Below are positions 12,429 to 23,785 of a stretch of DNA of 64,000 bases, in pieces. Position numbers and translations under genes: made by a program. The notes under the pieces are model-generated. The model saw only the letters and a program-made list of their open reading frames with translations. It was not told where the DNA came from and did not search any database. The first letter of the stretch is position 1. Every line of letters begins with the position of its first letter. This DNA is from Putridiphycobacter sp965230195. Its GTDB lineage: Bacteria; Bacteroidota; Bacteroidia; Flavobacteriales_D; Crocinitomicaceae. The DNA is taken from the NCBI GenBank assembly GCA_965230195.1, contig OZ245997.1, forward strand, positions 1,674,001 through 1,738,000. The letters run 5' to 3'.

Positions 12429-14492
12429 TCAAGGAAACCGGCTAACTTTTTTAAACTTCAGTGCGTTCTGGAAGTCATCTTTTCGTATCTGCAGAATCCG
12501 GCAACTGCTGGTAGCAATGGCGTTGAAATCTGGAACGTAAGACTCTTTCTTCAGTGCCATCACTCCTAAAACACATTCCCCGATGCATTCTCTTAGATCG
12601 AAGGGACAAAGGACCTAAAACACTCCACGGTCCAACATTCGATGGAAACTTTTCCGTTCCAGCTTGAATAGCAAGGTGGCCCTGCAGAATCACGGAAAAC
12701 GTTTCGTTTGGGACGCCTTGGCGGTAGATGATGCGTTCTTCGTAGCTGAGTGCATCGGAAGCTGCCGAGAGGGACGCATCCAAGTCGATGCTGCTCGTCG
12801 CTCTTTCTGGGAGATCGATCTCAACAACCTCAGATCTCTGCACAAGTGCCGTCAGGGGACTGTCGGCGAAATCCGCGAATTCAGGCATCATTGCTTTAAG
12901 GAAGGCACAGACAGCAGAGATCTCTTCCCTGCTCAGACGTTTATGTTTCCTCAGCTTATGCCCGAAGAGCTTTAGGAAGTCCGTCCCGTCTGAACGATCC
13001 GTACGGTTAGGTCTCTGTCGTTGTGTGTTGTCAAGATATCGATCGCTCTCATCGACGATTTCATCATTGATGATCTCTTCGATCACATCTTCAAGGGTGA
13101 TGACACCTGTCACTGTCACATCCACAAACAAAAGTCCGTCTCTATCAGTTTCGAGGTTTCAGATGCTCACCGAACAGAGATTTTCCTTTGTTGGACACAG
13201 CGATCATCAAGTGACTGCAGCTGCGTTTAAAGAGGGAGAGAATCTCATGCAGTCGTGTGTCATCGGCAACGGACTGAACGCGATCCATTCCATGAAATGC
13301 CAAGACGGACTTGATGTCCACTTCATCATCTGGATCAATCAAGACCAGATCTTTCGTATAGAGGATGCCTATGATGTTGCTCTTGTCTCCTTCATAGACC
13401 GGAATCCTTGTGTAGCCAGATTTGTAGATCTTCAGCATCGTCTCAAATGTCAGACGCATGTTGCTGTCCAGCATGAAGACTCGATCGATGGTTGTCATGA
13501 CATCCTTCACACAACGATCCTGCACAAGACCTGTCACATCACACAGAACATCCTCGCAGACATCTCACTCGATAATCCAAGACAGCAGACATGATGTGTG
13601 AGTCCTCCTGCGTCAGCCCAGACGCCAACTGTGCATCAGGATTGTCCACTTGCAAATTAATGAGTGTCTTGAGTTCTTCTCTATTGTAGACGGTCCCCAT
13701 TTCTTTACCCAATGCCTAGCCAACAGAACCGTCTGCGATGATCTCTTAGAGAATGTGGCATGGACAGTGTCAAGAATCTTGGAAATGGGATATGCAACCA
13801 CAAAGAGCAGTACGATCAGCAACTTGGTCAACAGAATGGTTCGCGCTCCAATGGCCAATCCATGGCGCGAACACACAGCTTGTGGCGTGATTTCGCCAAA
13901 AACCACAATGAGCCCCGTCGACATGAGCAATCCCAGAAACCCATTTGTCAATTCCGCCGCAAAAATCGCCAGGAGAGCTAAGCAACACCCCACATTCGTC
14001 AATCACCAGATTTAGACGCCGCATGTGCACCATTGGTAATCGTATTTCCAATCAGCAAGCAGCAGAGCAGCAAATTCCCATGCCTCCGTACCGGAATTAC
14101 TTTCTCTGAACACCATCATTTGTTTTCACACTTCCTCGGTCAACAGAGAGAGGCCACAACTTGCACGTTCTCTGTCAATTGGCCGACCAGACTCTGCCAG
14201 AATCTGTAATCCGACGATATCCAGACTCATCAAGCCCAGTGTTAATCCACTGAACAGACCCGACATAATAACGAGTCCGACCGAGATAAGGACGTTGACA
14301 TAGGTCGAGTCAAACGCGAGACCCATGACGAATGGGTAAGATGCTAAGTTCCAAACAAACAGGCAAATTGAAAGATCGTAGAAAAATACTTGCTGCAATT
14401 TTGATTGATGCTCGACGAAAATGTCGCATGCGTTGAACGAGACAGAAGATGGACTTGCCCACGTGCGCCTTCTCAAACGCAGGGCGACGCAT
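12429..14492 (-). CDS. CNNM/CorC-family membrane metal transport mediator (DUF21-CBS-CNBH)
   Basis: Multi-pass membrane protein of the ancient conserved domain family, linked to Mg2+ efflux. Eight exons (14492-14390, 14343-14161, 14105-14031, 13977-13766, 13715-13569, 13519-13171, 13139-12615, 12565-12429) sum to 576 residues. DUF21 region: LVIMSGLFSGLTLGLMSLD, LLLCCLLIGNTITN, VFGEITPQAVCSRHGLAIG, PISKILD. CBS pair: VKDVMTTIDRVFML, SGYTRIPVYEGDKSNIIGIL, GVITLEDVIEEIINDEIVDE. A C-terminal cyclic-nucleotide-binding-like fold follows (IIYRQGVPNETFSVILQG, SYVPDFNAIATSSCRIL). One intron is only 31 bp. The first exon overlaps the divergent P5A first exon on the other strand; a start at the internal Met of FVMGLAFDSTY would avoid this, so the N-terminus is less certain. 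Confidence 0.93.
13140..13170 (-). other. 31-bp intron in the CNNM gene
   Basis: Donor TTCG|GTGAGC (13171/13170) and acceptor GATAGAG (ending 13140) join KSLF to DGLLFVDVTVTGVITLEDV, restoring the CBS domain frame. The donor is a strong consensus. Other assigned introns are 43-70 bp. Confidence 0.7.
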
Positions 14493-17400
14493 TTTCGCCT
14501 GGATTGGTTACCCTTCGCCCTCGTCTATGGCATCGGTTTAGGCGACAGTGCCAAATACGTACTCGAGGGTCGCAAGTAAAAGGAACCTGCCGACCTGCTC
14601 AGAGTGGAAGGCAACGCGAGAGATGTGCTTAGAGACGCAGCACTATGGATCGCGGCACAGTTGGGCATCGTGGCTTTATTGCATGTCCTGCTCGTGCTGT
14701 TTTGCCATTGGAGTGTGAGCGTCAAGGCATTTGTGGGATATGTGAAGGCCAAGAACATCCACGACGCCAACGCTGTCATGGTCTATCCCGACACCCATCC
14801 ATCTAGTATCAATGCTCGCATCGTTTCGCAGGCACGACTGAAAGGATATACCTCGAAAACAGTTCTTGCGCATCTCACACATCGCAGACTGGTGAGTACA
14901 CTGAATGCATATGATGCTGGGTACATGAGTGAGATATGTCTACAGAGGCAGCCGTTGGGGCGAGATCACTATGAGGAACTCGGATTCGAAATTGCTCTGC
15001 AAAGATACGTCTACAACTACGAGACGCACGCTTTTCAGAAACTCAGTTTTCCTGTTCAGGTACTCTGCATTTTTTTCTACCCGATTATCGCATGCGATCT
15101 AGGAGCCTCTTTCGTGGTATTTGCGCCGAGAAGGATTCAGGAATGATGATGATACGGCTGCCGCTTTGGCGACGTGGGGACCCAATATCTTCGAAGTCTC
15201 CATTCCGCAGTTCTCATCCCTGCTCAAACAACAAGTGTTGGCTCCATTCTTCGTCTTCCAAGTCTTCTGTGTTGGTCTCTGGTGTCTGGACGAATACTGG
15301 TACGCTGTTATGTGGGAAGAGAAGTGTGTCGGACAGTACTGTGCTGCAGGATGTATTCTGTCTTCTCGCTCCTTATGCTGTTCTTCTTCGAATGCACCGT
15401 TGCTGGACAACGCCTGAGAAACTTGCATCACTTGAGAAGTCTGCAGTCTCCCAAACAGCCAACGAACGTCTACCGATCGCAAAGATGGGACAGGATTCCT
15501 GGGGAGCTGCTTCTACCTGGCGATATCATTTCCATCGGGCGTCCTGCTCCAGGTATGTAGGTCTCTATTTGTCCTCCTATCCTGCCGACGTGGTATCTAT
15601 CTAGGTCATGATGAATCGGTGATTCCTGCAGATGTGGTGCTCATCAACGGTACATGCATTGTCGATGAATCTGTTCTCACAGGAGAATCCACACCGCAAT
15701 GGAAATCTCCGCTCTCCAGTGCCTTAGAGGAGGGAATGACGACGCAAATGTCACTCGATCTCAAACGAGACAAAGCACACGTTTTGTTCGGAGGCACCAA
15801 ATGTCTCCAGCACACCCCTTCCAAAGAAACAAACATCAAGTGCGTTCATCCTGATCAGTGATGACTTAGGATTGACTGAAGAGAAATCCTGTTAGGAGTC
15901 CAGACGGAGGATGTCTGGCCGTTGTCGTGCGCACAGGCTTCGAAACGGCTCAGGGAAATCTGATGGGAATGATTCTGCATTCCACGGAGCACGTCACTGC
16001 CAATAATTGGGAAACAGGGATCTTCATCTTGTTCTTGCTGTGCTTTGCCGTGGCGGCGTCGGCTTATGTACTGTACCATGGACTTCAGGATCCCACTAAG
16101 TCACGATTCAGTCTATTGCTGAGCTGCACGATGATCATCACGTCTGTCATCCCTCCAGAGCTCCCAATGGAACTGTCCATTGCAGTGAATCACTCGTTGA
16201 TTCGACTCATGAAGCAGAAAATTTACTGTACTGAGCCTTTCAGAATCCCTTTTGCTGGAAAGGTGCTTCTTCGCTTCGATGCGGATCATGCAGAGAAAGC
16301 GTGAGGCATTAGGTAGATGTGTGCTGTTTTGACAAGACTGGGACATTGACAGATGACTCCATGATCTTGGAAGGTGTCGTCGGCGTCGGTTCTGGAGGCA
16401 GTGAAGAATCTGCGTCCTCTGCCAAAGATCTACAAGAAGATGTGACCCGAGTGCTAGCTGCATGCCATTCTCTGGTGGTGGTGGAAGGAGAACTTGTCGG
16501 AGATCCTCTCGAGAAAGCTGCATTCGAGGTCAGTCTTTCCATCTTGTCAACCTGAATGATCAGAACTTCTGTCAGGCGATTGGCTGGTCCTATCGTTCTG
16601 ACTTGGCAGTGCACCCAAGGCGTTCAGAGGAGCTGCTCATCTTGCACCGATACCATTTCTCTGCCCAGTTGAAGCGCATGTCGACCATTGTACGCTGCCG
16701 CCCTTCAACAGGAGAGATCACACATCTCGTCGTCTCAAAAGGCGCTCCAGAAGTCATGCACAGTAGATTTCGAAACGCGCCACCAAATTACAACCACCTT
16801 TACAAATCTTACGCTGCAAAAGGAGGACGCATCATTGCAATTGGATCGAAAATGCTTGATAACCTGAAGGAAGAAGACGAATCGATCATGCGTGGGAACA
16901 ACAGGGAAGCAGCAGAGACGGGTTTGTGCTTCATTGGTTTTGCTGTGTTTCAGTGTCCGATCAAATCCGATTCGGCACCTGCCTTGCTCATGCTGAAGAA
17001 ATCCAGCCATCGACTCGTCATGATTACGGGCGATGCGCCATTAACTGCCTGCAATGTTGCACAGCATGTGCATATTGTTACCCGTCCAGTACTGATTCTG
17101 CACAATCAAAGATCGGAGTCTGCTCAGTCTTTGACAGCCTTGGAAGATGCGTTTGTCTGGATGAATCCAGAAGAGACCGAGAGAATTCCGTTCGATGTGG
17201 ACAAGAAGGCCATTTTGAGCCTGACAGAGGAATGGGATCTCTGCGTCACTGGCGAAGCCTTTCCTTTCTTCGAGAAGAAAAACCTCTCCTCTTTCATCCT
17301 CCCACTCATTCAAGTGTGTATGTTCTTTTGGTGTCCTTGCTGAAGGTGTCGCCCAGGTGTTTGCAAGAGTGGCACCGGAGCACAAGGAGAAGGTTGTGGA

Positions 17401-18760
17401 TACACTGCGAGAGAGTGGACGAACGGTCCTCATGTGTGGAGATGGAACCAATGATGTCGGCGCTTTGAAGGCTGCACACGTCGGCGTTGCTCTTTTAACT
17501 GGAGTCCTTGAACGGTACATCATGCATGACTCTAAAACGATGTCCTGGCTCATTGGATACGACAGGGCCAAGAAACTTGCTCAACGGCGAAAGGGCGAAA
17601 GAAATAAGCCACAGAGATCTTTGACGCAGAGAGCCAAGCCGAGCAGCAGGTCAGACTGAAGACTGGGACTGCATCTCACACAACTACTGCTGCTGTTATC
17701 TAGAAGTGCAGCATCGGACAGCAATCCAGCCGTGCGGATGATCGAAGAGATGGAGCGACAGGGGAGACCTGTGCATCCAAGGCTTCGCAAGATGGCAGAA
17801 CTGATGGACGAAATGAACGAGGACCCAGGACTTCTGAAACCAGGCGATGCTTCTATGGCAGCACCCTTCACTGCCAAGCAGGCATCAGTGATGCCCTGTA
17901 CCGATCTGATCATGCAAGGCCGAAGCACGTTGGTATCCACCGTGCAGATGTTCAAGATACTGGGACTTATGTCCCTGGCCAACGCCTATGCGCTTTCTGT
18001 CATGCGCCTACAGGGTGTCAAAACGGGTGACGTTCAGGTCAGCCAGCGCCTTTCTGTGCAATGCCTCTGCAAGTGTCTTTGCGTGTAGATTACGCTCTCT
18101 GGATTACTGATTGCAGGAATGTTTCTGTTTTTGTCCAATACTCAACCTCTGTCTGTTCTGTCCAAAGTCCGTCCACATCCCAACATCTTCTGTCCCTATG
18201 TCTTTCTCTCCGTTCTGGGCCAATTCGCCGTTCACATGAGCTACTTGATTTACATCAGTCAATGCGCCGTGGATCTCAGTCCAGAGCCCGAAGAGACAGA
18301 TGTGCAGGATGTCGTCGATAGCAGTTTCAAACCGAATCTCGTCAACAGCGTCTGCTTCGTCGTGAATTTCATCATTCAGGTACAACGGATGCATCAAGTA
18401 CGTTGCTGTGTGCGATGTATGGTGTCTGTGTAGATAGTGACATTTGCTGTGAACTATTCTGGACGTCCATTCACGACACCGCTTCTGGAGAATAAAGGCC
18501 TCTGCTGGTCACTCTTGATTTCTGCGGGTGCATCTGTCCTGTTGACGACCGATATCGTCCCTGGGTTTTCTTCTATGCTGGAAATGGTTGCTATTCCACG
18601 CATTCTCTGCGTCAAGATTCTTTCCTTGGGCATCCTGGATTTCCTATTGACGTTTGCCGTAGAGTCTGGTCTAAAGCGTGCATTTCCTGCCTCATTGCCT
18701 CCAGAGAAGGGCTTCCTGTCACATCAAACAACAAAAATCTCAAAAGAGAAAGCCGCGTGA
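14421..18760 (+). CDS. P5A-type ATPase (ATP13A1/Spf1), ER membrane helix dislocase
   Basis: P5A ATPases sit in the ER membrane and extract mistargeted transmembrane helices. The model gives about 1221 residues, the family's usual size: first exon 14421-14535, then 14605-14891, 14946-15059, 15103-15299, 15350-15552, 15605-15839, 15896-16262, 16313-16528, 16576-17313, 17357-17514, 17566-17649, 17704-18037, 18089-18379, 18434-18760. Motifs in order: RLDWLPFALVYGI (first helix), APFFVFQVFCVGLWCLDEYW, actuator LTGEST, the P5A M4 signature PPELPMELSIAVN, EPFRIPFAGKVD, phosphorylation site DKTGTLT, VGDPLEKAA, MITGDAPLTA, MCGDGTNDVGALK, ASMAAPFTAK, FLSNTQPLSVLSK. The first intron is ambiguous: 14536-14604 (69 bp) or a 27-bp alternative ending at 14600 that adds 14 residues. 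It starts head to head with, and overlaps, the CNNM gene. Confidence 0.95.
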
Positions 18761-19133
18761 CTCTTTTTCATAAGAAAGTGACCGTGAAAAGACCGGGACT
18801 TACCGAAGAGTATCTACGCGGTGCCGCACCCCTATTTGCTGACGGTTATGATGCCGCCGGCACCCGCAGCGCATTTCGCGGTTCTTGCTCTCTGCCCTTC
18901 CACTTAATTCTTTCCGCCCAACGCCGTTGACCGTTTGTTGTCGTCAAACCAACGTTGAGCTTTCAACAACGTAGCCCTCGACAGCAGCCTCGCTCTGTTG
19001 AAAGCTTCTTTTGTGCATCAAAGTGCGTGCATGCATCTGTGCGGCAAAATGCGCTACTCTTTACGTACTCAGCGCTAGTACGGTCTGTTCAGGGTAACGG
19101 TACGATTTCGAAAGCATAGCCGAGTGCTGCTTG
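18761..19133. other. Intergenic region between P5A ATPase and phosphodiesterase
   Basis: About 370 bp with no gene or structured RNA recognised. Probably the 3' end of the ATPase gene and the promoter of the phosphodiesterase gene. Confidence 0.4.
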
Positions 19134-20907
19134 ATGTTGCAAATCGTTGGTGGGTGCGGAACGACGAAACTCGACAAGGAGTCGCGCGTCACTGACGATA
19201 GACAGAGTCACGAGGTAAGGCCAGTGGGCTATTCTTCTCTTTCTTCCTACGTCACGTCAACGCTTGTCGATGCGATCCACGCGTGTGAGCAGAAATCGAT
19301 TGCGGCTGTGGACGCGAACTTAGCGAAAAATTCATTGAAGGACAAGAATCCCATGACGCAGGGAATGACTGCTCGAAGAGGAACTGTGCGAACAAGACAC
19401 TCACAATGTACTCATAACGTGTTGGGATGCCCTTAGATGGTAGATGGGCGTAACGGGATGGCTGACAGCGGCGTGCGTGCACCTGCAATAGATGGCTTGC
19501 AGGACGCTGGGAGAAATTCAACGACGACTGGGACTGCAATCCATCATCAAAGACCATCATCACCAAATGTGTGCGAGACGCGCCAGAAGCCGACTCAGTG
19601 GTACAGGTTGTTCCTTGGACGATGCTTCGACGCCGTAAGTCAGATGCAGGAAACGCAGACTGCTTGCTGCATCATCTAGATGGATTTCAGAGAGACGTAC
19701 ATGTGGTTGTTTGTTTAGATGGCGAAGAAGACGAAGAAGACGTCAGAGGCATCGTGGAAAGAATCGGATGATGTATGCTATTTGGATCTGTGTCGATTGC
19801 TAATTGGTTGAAAGGGTGTGGCGGTGCAGGTTAGGAGCTGGAAGGATTTCAATGTCTTTCGAGTGGACGAGCAAACGCAGAAACACTCGCTTGAAGTTGT
19901 TTTTATGGAATTCATTGATGCCTTTAAGCTGGCAAAAGCTCTGAACCTGGATCGAAGTGCCTGTCGAAACTATATTCGGGCGATCGAACGTCAATACCAA
20001 GAGAATGCATACCATAACCGAATCCACGCAGCAGATGTTCTGCAATCTGTGGGCGCCATTCTCTTCTCCGGCTGTTTTTATAAAAAATTCAACAAACTGG
20101 AGATTCTGGCTATGATCTTGGCCGCCGCTGTGCACGATGTGTGTCATCCTGGTGCGACGACAGGCTTCGCCTTGCCCGAAATGAAGTCTGTGTGTCCTCG
20201 TGTGTAGGAGTCAATAACGAATATCATGTGAAGACGAAATCGCAATTGGCTGAGAGATACAAAGACAGTATAAATGAGCGAATGCACATAGATCGGGCGT
20301 ACGAGATCCTGACCAGCGCTAGAGAGAATGACATGCTTAGGAATTTGAAGAAGGCTGACTCCCGTCTGATGAGAGACTATATCGATGCCATTATTATAGC
20401 GACGGATATGGCGAGACACAAGAAACTTGTGAGTACGTCCTACGTTTGGAAAGTGTAGGACGAACTTCTTAGGTGTGTCTGCATATGTGAGGTGACTTTG
20501 GCGAGAGGTTTCCAGTAAAGAGGGGAATGTTCAAAAGCAAGAGATTACGTGCGTCGGAACGGGTGTTGCTGCTGCAGATGGTGGTGCATTGTGCAGATAT
20601 CTCGAATCCTCTTCGGCCAATGCCCTTATGTGGAGAATGGTCTGAGATGATTACCGAAGAAAACTGCCTACAGGGCGATAGAGAGAAGAATGAGAAACTC
20701 CCTGTGACAAGGGGGTGCGACCGCGCACAGGCAAATTTAGCAAAGTCTCAGAAAACCTTCCTTGAGTTGTTTGTCATTCCATGCTTTCAAACATTTGGAA
20801 GGGTGGTGCCTACCTTCGCAGAGATGGCCCTAAGCATCGCTAAGGACAATATGAGGCATTGGGAGAAGCTAATTCAAGAGGAAACCTCCTCTGGCGCACG
20901 ATCGTAG
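19134..20907 (+). CDS. 3',5'-cyclic nucleotide phosphodiesterase (class I), N-terminal exons uncertain
   Basis: Class I PDEase hydrolysing cAMP and/or cGMP. The catalytic part is well resolved in exons 19830-20151, 20208-20432 and 20492-20907: WKDFNVFRVDEQT, the metal-binding signature YHNRIHAADVLQS, HDVCHPG joined to VNNEYHVKTKS, ATDMARHKKL, and LLLQMVVHCADISNPLRP with LCGEWSEMI, GDREKNEKLPV and AKSQKTFLELFVIP. The His and Asp residues that hold the two metals are all present. The variable E-N-H-H segment reads INERMHID. Upstream, a start near 19134 (MLQIVGGCG) and an exon with WEKFNDDWDCNPSSK around 19500-19640 are plausible, but their joins were not settled. No GAF or membrane segment was seen. 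Confidence 0.85.
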
Positions 20908-21787
20908 ATGATGATGGTCTCTGAACCAAGTTTGCAGGTTTCCTGCACTAGAGTTAGCATATGCCGGTGATTCTTGTTGTTTTGCGGTGTAAAAAACAAA
21001 ACGAATAAGCGAGAAAATTATGTGCTGGATGGACGAGATGGGGAAGATGAACAACATAATCAATCAATCCACTTATCGCAAAAGAGAGCACCATCTGCCT
21101 TCTGGCATCTCTGTTCATCGATTGGGTACTTGTGTTCCGTCTCAAGCAGTGTCTGTTAGAGATCAGTTGTTATTATGGTCTTCTATGCTTTGCTCAATCT
21201 GTATTGATGTCTTCCTGGCACTGATTCCATCTGTCCGAGGGGGAGAGTACGCCCATCCATTTGCTTTCCGATTGTCATGACGCATTTAAAAAGGGAGGGA
21301 TTTGTCCACATGTCTATCTATGCCAAAAGCATGCCTTCTATTCATTTTTTCTTTTAAGTGACAGTTCCTTTCTGTGCAGTCTGAAAAGCACGATCACAAC
21401 ACGTCAATGTTTCTGCGGTGTGAGATCAAACATTCTAAGATCCATTCCGCGACCACGTCAACGCCATTCGTTTCTCTGTGATGACGGACTCCCACTGGAA
21501 GCATGGCGAAGCAGAGTCATGTGGATAGATTCTATCTGTGTTAACAACAAACAGTCAAGCATCTGTCTGATCCGTCCATGCAGACAGGCAACGCCCTCGT
21601 GATTGTTTGTTGTCGAGGGCGTGCGTTACGGTCTGCTGAAAGATTTCGCTTTTCTTGTCATCATCAGATATTAAACATCGTGTCAGCATTGAGTAAGTCA
21701 TCGGGTGGTTCACGTAATCTTGACGACAGATCGGTATTTGCGTGGTGGTTCCTTCGTTTTCAGACGCTGTTGCATGCGGACTGTGAA
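20908..21787. other. Gene-poor stretch between phosphodiesterase and LONRF genes
   Basis: About 880 bp. Short open frames on both strands show no family resemblance and no splice partners. No tRNA-like or repeat structure was noticed. Confidence 0.4.
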
Positions 21788-23698
21788 ATGCCAGAGAATG
21801 GACTGTCGCGTTTCGTGCCTTTGCCAGACATCGCGCCCGTTCTGCAGAGAGCGACAACGGAACGCAGCGCTTTTCGACGTGTCGCCTTAGAAATCTGTTC
21901 GGTGGCGAATATCGAACAGTTGTCATCACCACAAAACACAAAAGCACGTCTGCTTCACCTGACCAACTGCGTCGACGCGTTTGAGAAATGTGTAGCTCTG
22001 TGGCGAGACGGCGAATTTGTTGAGCAGCGGAGACGCGTCGTTTGCGTCAGGATATGTAAGTCGCCTGACCACCCACCATCCATGCCTCTTGTAGCGTCAC
22101 GTCTTATGGTCTGGCTTTAGTTCCGCGAGGCGCTGTTAGCCTATACAGAAGTCCTTCAAAGATTTCCAAATTCGGGCCCTACGGTCGTGGCCACCTGTTA
22201 TGCCAAGAGAAGTGCCACATTTGCCATGTTGATGATCAAACTGCTGAGACAATGACCAAGATTAGAGTGTGTAGGATGGCGTGTGAATTGTGCGTGCGTT
22301 CGGTGGATGCGTGTGCACTCTACGGAATGGATGCTTCTCGTTTGGCATGTCTTTCACTAAAAGATGCCGAGAAAGTGGCGGAGATGTTTCCGCATCACAG
22401 TGAAGGGTTTCTACGATGCGCTTTTGCATATTACCTATCTGAACAGTATCACAAGGCTATGGACGCGTGCCTAGAGGGCTTACGATGGAACTTCTCAAGT
22501 CAACCACTTCAGGTGTGACCAAATGACAGCACCGATACCGTTGCTGATTCAGATCTCTCTCTGTCAAGACGTGCTTGCAAATGGTCGAAGGGCAACTGAG
22601 CGGAACCATCGTTAAAAGAGGATCGCCCCTTTCATCTCGAACTCCACCACGATCACGGTGAAGCGAATCTGACGGTTACGATAGAGGTGAACGCGATGGT
22701 GACTTGTAGTGGTAGATGTGAGGGAGATGCCGACGACTTTGAATGCAAGCTTTGTCTAAAGCTCTTGTATGAGCCTGTGACAACACCTTGTGGTCATTCC
22801 TTCTGTTCTTCGTGTATCCAAAGATCCCTCGATCATTCCAATAAATGCCCAATGTGTCGTACGGTAGATGAAGCTGTGCGTGTGTGCATCATGAGAAATG
22901 GATGGTGTGGATGCAGGTGATGCATGTCAGCCGTACATTACCCGTCAATGTCACGCTTAAGAACATAACCTCGAAAATCTTTTGTGAAGAGTACGAAAGA
23001 AGGAGGATCGAAATGAATGAGGAAATTGGTGGCGAGATCGACGAACAGACCTGTTTTTTGCCACTCTTTGTACTCTTTACATTGTTCCCAGGCGAGAAAA
23101 TGAGTCTCAATGTGTTTGAACCGCGCTACCGGCTCATGATTCGAAGGGTAAGTCTTACTACCTTCTGAGACGTCACATCACATCTCTATCGCAGGTTATG
23201 GAAGGGAATCGGAAGTTTGGCATGATTCAGTCATGCTGTAAATCTCCTAACGGAATCTGCTCCAGTGGGACAGAGTGTGAGATTGTAGAATGTGAGCCCC
23301 TCGCAGACGGCCGTTATTTCTTGGAAGTCATTGGACGACGTCGTTTTGATGTGCTGGAATCGTGGGAACAAGATGGCTACCGCATGGTTAAAGCGAAGTA
23401 CTTTCGAGATCATCCTGTTCAACCCGACAGCGAAGAGTCACTATCCATTCGTACGCACATGCAATCGATAGAGAAGCTGGAACAGACATTCAAAGCACGG
23501 GGTCTCTTTCATCGACAGTCCGGATTACGATGGAATCTCTCGGAGAAGAACGCCGGCCAGGATATGGAACACATGAGCTTCTTGGCGTGCGCCATGTTGG
23601 TCAATCCGGATGGATCTTCCGCACGACGCAAATACTTGGACTGCCGATCAACACTGCAGAGGATGGAATGGATTCTTCAGGGTGTCCGTCACCCATAG
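21788..23698 (+). CDS. LONRF-type TPR-RING-LON domain protein, probable E3 ubiquitin ligase
   Basis: Three domains appear in the order typical of LONRF proteins. N-terminal TPR-like helices: ARLLHLTNCVDAFEKCVALW, FREALLAYTEVLQRFPNS, then DAEKVAEMFPHHSEGFLRC and YLSEQYHKAMDACLEGL. A C3HC4 RING follows at about 22740-22865: FECKLCLKLLYEP, TPCGHSFCSSC, NKCPMCRT. The LON substrate-binding domain starts with CFLPLFVLFTLFPGEKMSL, NVFEPRYRLMIRR and continues GRRRFDVLESWEQDGYRM to the stop at 23696. There is no Lon ATPase or protease domain. Start ATG at 21788 (MPENGLSRFV) is the most plausible; introns between the TPR exons and around 22519-22690 are not precisely placed. The EF-hand/WD40 gene begins 87 bp downstream. 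Confidence 0.85.
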
Positions 23699-23785
23699 TT
23701 AAGCTTCAATCAAGGACGGCTTTAATTGATTCTTCCCATTTGTTGGTCATTGTTTCAGCATTCTTTTGCCATCAGCGATTGTTTA

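Noticed and set aside
20164..20207. A second GC-AG intron in the phosphodiesterase gene (donor CAG|GCTTCG).
   Set aside because: A GT donor at 20152 keeps the frame and gives HPGVNNEY, closer to the family consensus than HPGATTGVNNEY.
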